A stretch of DNA of 15,894 nucleotides, from contig JAHRAM010000076.1 of NCBI GenBank assembly GCA_020027305.1, positions 1-15,894 of the forward strand, read 5' to 3'. Positions 14,931 through 15,894 of this stretch are shown piece after piece. Position numbers and translations under genes: made by a program. The stretch is from Acidimicrobiia bacterium (GTDB lineage: Bacteria; Actinomycetota; Acidimicrobiia; Acidimicrobiales; Hopanoidiivorantaceae). Under the pieces are notes generated by a model. The model saw only the letters and a program-made list of their open reading frames with translations, searched no databases and was not told where the DNA came from. How positions within the stretch are numbered: position 1 is the stretch's first letter; the number at the start of each line of letters is the position of its first letter.

Positions 14931-15894
14931 ATGGCAACTCAAGACAACGACCAAGATATTGCTGGCATAAATATAGATGCTGTTTCTGCTTGGTTAGATA
15001 CGGCACTTAAAGATGCTGGAATAGAAGCTAGCACCCCCTATTCTTTTTCACTTGTGGCAACCGGACAGTCAAATATGACTTTTATTGTTGAAGCGCAAAA
15101 TGGGTTTCGTTTTGTGCTGAGGCGCCCACCCCTACATCAAGTTTTGGCGACAGCCCATGATATGGTTCGTGAATTCACCATTATCTCCGCCCTACATCCA
15201 ACAGGATTTCCCGTGCCAGAACCCATTGCCCTGTGTGAAGACCAGAACGTCTTAGAATTTCCTTTTTACATTATGGAATTCGTGGAGGGAACCATTATCT
15301 CAGATTTTGAAGTCGCAAAAACTGTTCCGATGGAGCTGAAAGAGAAAGCTGGGGCATCGCTTTCAAAAACACTGGCTGAACTTCACAGCTTTGATCCAGA
15401 TGAACTGGGGCTAAGCGCCTTTGCCAAAAAAGCAGATTACATCCCACGCCAACTACATCGCTGGCTCAAGCAATTTAAACAATCCAAAACCGCACAATCG
15501 CCAGACATTGAAAAAATCCATGATGTGCTGGTAGACAATATCCCTGAGCAAAAATATAGTGGCATCGTTCATGGAGATTATCGCCTAGATAATTGCGTGC
15601 TAGACCCAGTCACTGGTGAAGTGAAAGCGGTGCTTGATTGGGAGATTTGCACTTTAGGCGACACTCTGGCAGATATTGGAGTCTTTGCCACTTATTGGGG
15701 CGACCAAGATGAAGAACAATCAACGCTCTTTAACTCTGCCACCAGTCAACCTGGTTTTATCGGGCGGAAGGAACTCATCCAAAAATATATTGAGGCGTCA
15801 GGGCGAAACATCGCCGACCAAATTGATTATTACTTGGCGTTTGCCAGAGGACAAGGCGAATCAGAAGCCCGTTTATTTGCTAAAGAGGGCGCTA
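14931..15894 (+). CDS. Phosphotransferase family protein (APH fold, ACAD10/11 N-terminal type), 3' end cut by window
   Basis: A kinase-like protein of the aminoglycoside phosphotransferase fold. The sequence is most like the branch found beside or fused to acyl-CoA dehydrogenases (ACAD10/ACAD11 N-terminal domain), which is thought to phosphorylate hydroxyacyl or other small metabolites, not antibiotics. The frame is open from the ATG at 14931 to the window edge: 321 residues, close to the ~340-350 usual for the family, so only a short tail is missing. Visible motifs are a glycine/serine loop (ATGQSNMTF, 43-51), the VLRRPP strand (62-67), the hinge FYIMEFVEG (112-120), the catalytic loop HGDYRLDN (214-221) and the metal-binding LDWE (235-238) followed by TLGDTLADIG. 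All kinase-type catalytic residues are present. The substrate cannot be read from the sequence. It is divergent from comEA and has no obvious link to competence. Confidence 0.87.
   Translation, partial: MATQDNDQDIAGINIDAVSAWLDTALKDAGIEASTPYSFSLVATGQSNMTFIVEAQNGFRFVLRRPPLHQVLATAHDMVREFTIISALHPTGFPVPEPIALCEDQNVLEFPFYIMEFVEGTIISDFEVAKTVPMELKEKAGASLSKTLAELHSFDPDELGLSAFAKKADYIPRQLHRWLKQFKQSKTAQSPDIEKIHDVLVDNIPEQKYSGIVHGDYRLDNCVLDPVTGEVKAVLDWEICTLGDTLADIGVFATYWGDQDEEQSTLFNSATSQPGFIGRKELIQKYIEASGRNIADQIDYYLAFARGQGESEARLFAKEGA

Overview
The window is 15.9 kb of densely packed bacterial chromosome holding eleven complete protein genes and one partial gene, with no mobile element, rRNA, tRNA or CRISPR array that I can see. 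By eye the base composition is moderately AT-rich (roughly low-to-mid 40s % GC). The best taxonomic clue is gene order. comEA-comEC-holA on one strand, then rpsT on the opposite strand, then lepA ... dnaJ-rsmE back on the first strand, is the order and orientation known from Actinomycetota (Mycobacterium tuberculosis has comEA, comEC, holA, rpsT, lepA, hemW, hrcA, dnaJ2 and rsmE in this relative order). Other actinobacterial marks are a FolP2-type dihydropteroate synthase paralogue, an AccD-type carboxyltransferase, and probable leaderless promoters (a TANNNT box 6-10 nt before the start codon). The moderate GC and compaction suggest an uncultured, possibly aquatic and streamlined actinobacterium such as a member of the Acidimicrobiia. 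That placement is inference.

Region 1 (1-5938, plus strand): a 211-bp leader, then a run of central-carbon genes: mitochondrial-type aconitase, a shortened acyl-CoA carboxylase carboxyltransferase subunit, citrate synthase, and an unrecognised 226-residue protein. Citrate synthase and aconitase catalyse the first two TCA-cycle steps. The carboxyltransferase would link acyl-CoA pools to them, but it lacks the usual first ~90 residues. The three enzyme genes lie in one reading frame, each separated from the next by a single stop codon.

Region 2 (5939-9596, minus strand): a tight translation and protein-quality operon, lepA-dnaJ-rsmE (elongation factor 4, J-domain co-chaperone, 16S rRNA m3U1498 methyltransferase). 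lepA and dnaJ overlap by an ATGA junction. hemW and hrcA, which usually sit between them in relatives, are absent.

Region 3 (9597-9966): rpsT (ribosomal protein S20) on the plus strand, divergent from lepA across only 45 bp and convergent with holA.

Region 4 (9967-14833, minus strand): comEA-comEC-folP2-holA. ComEA and ComEC form a DNA-uptake receptor and channel. ComEC's C-terminal metallo-beta-lactamase-like domain seems to have lost its metal ligands. The FolP-like protein has the FolP2 signature in place of the canonical STRPG loop. HolA is the DNA polymerase III delta subunit (clamp loader).

Region 5 (14834-15894, plus strand): a 97-bp divergent intergenic region, then an aminoglycoside-phosphotransferase-fold protein of the ACAD10/ACAD11 N-terminal type, cut by the window edge.

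I do not see an obvious new multi-gene system. The most interesting points are the three altered proteins (carboxyltransferase, FolP2 and ComEC), the repeated leaderless-promoter geometry, and the uncharacterised ORF behind citrate synthase.
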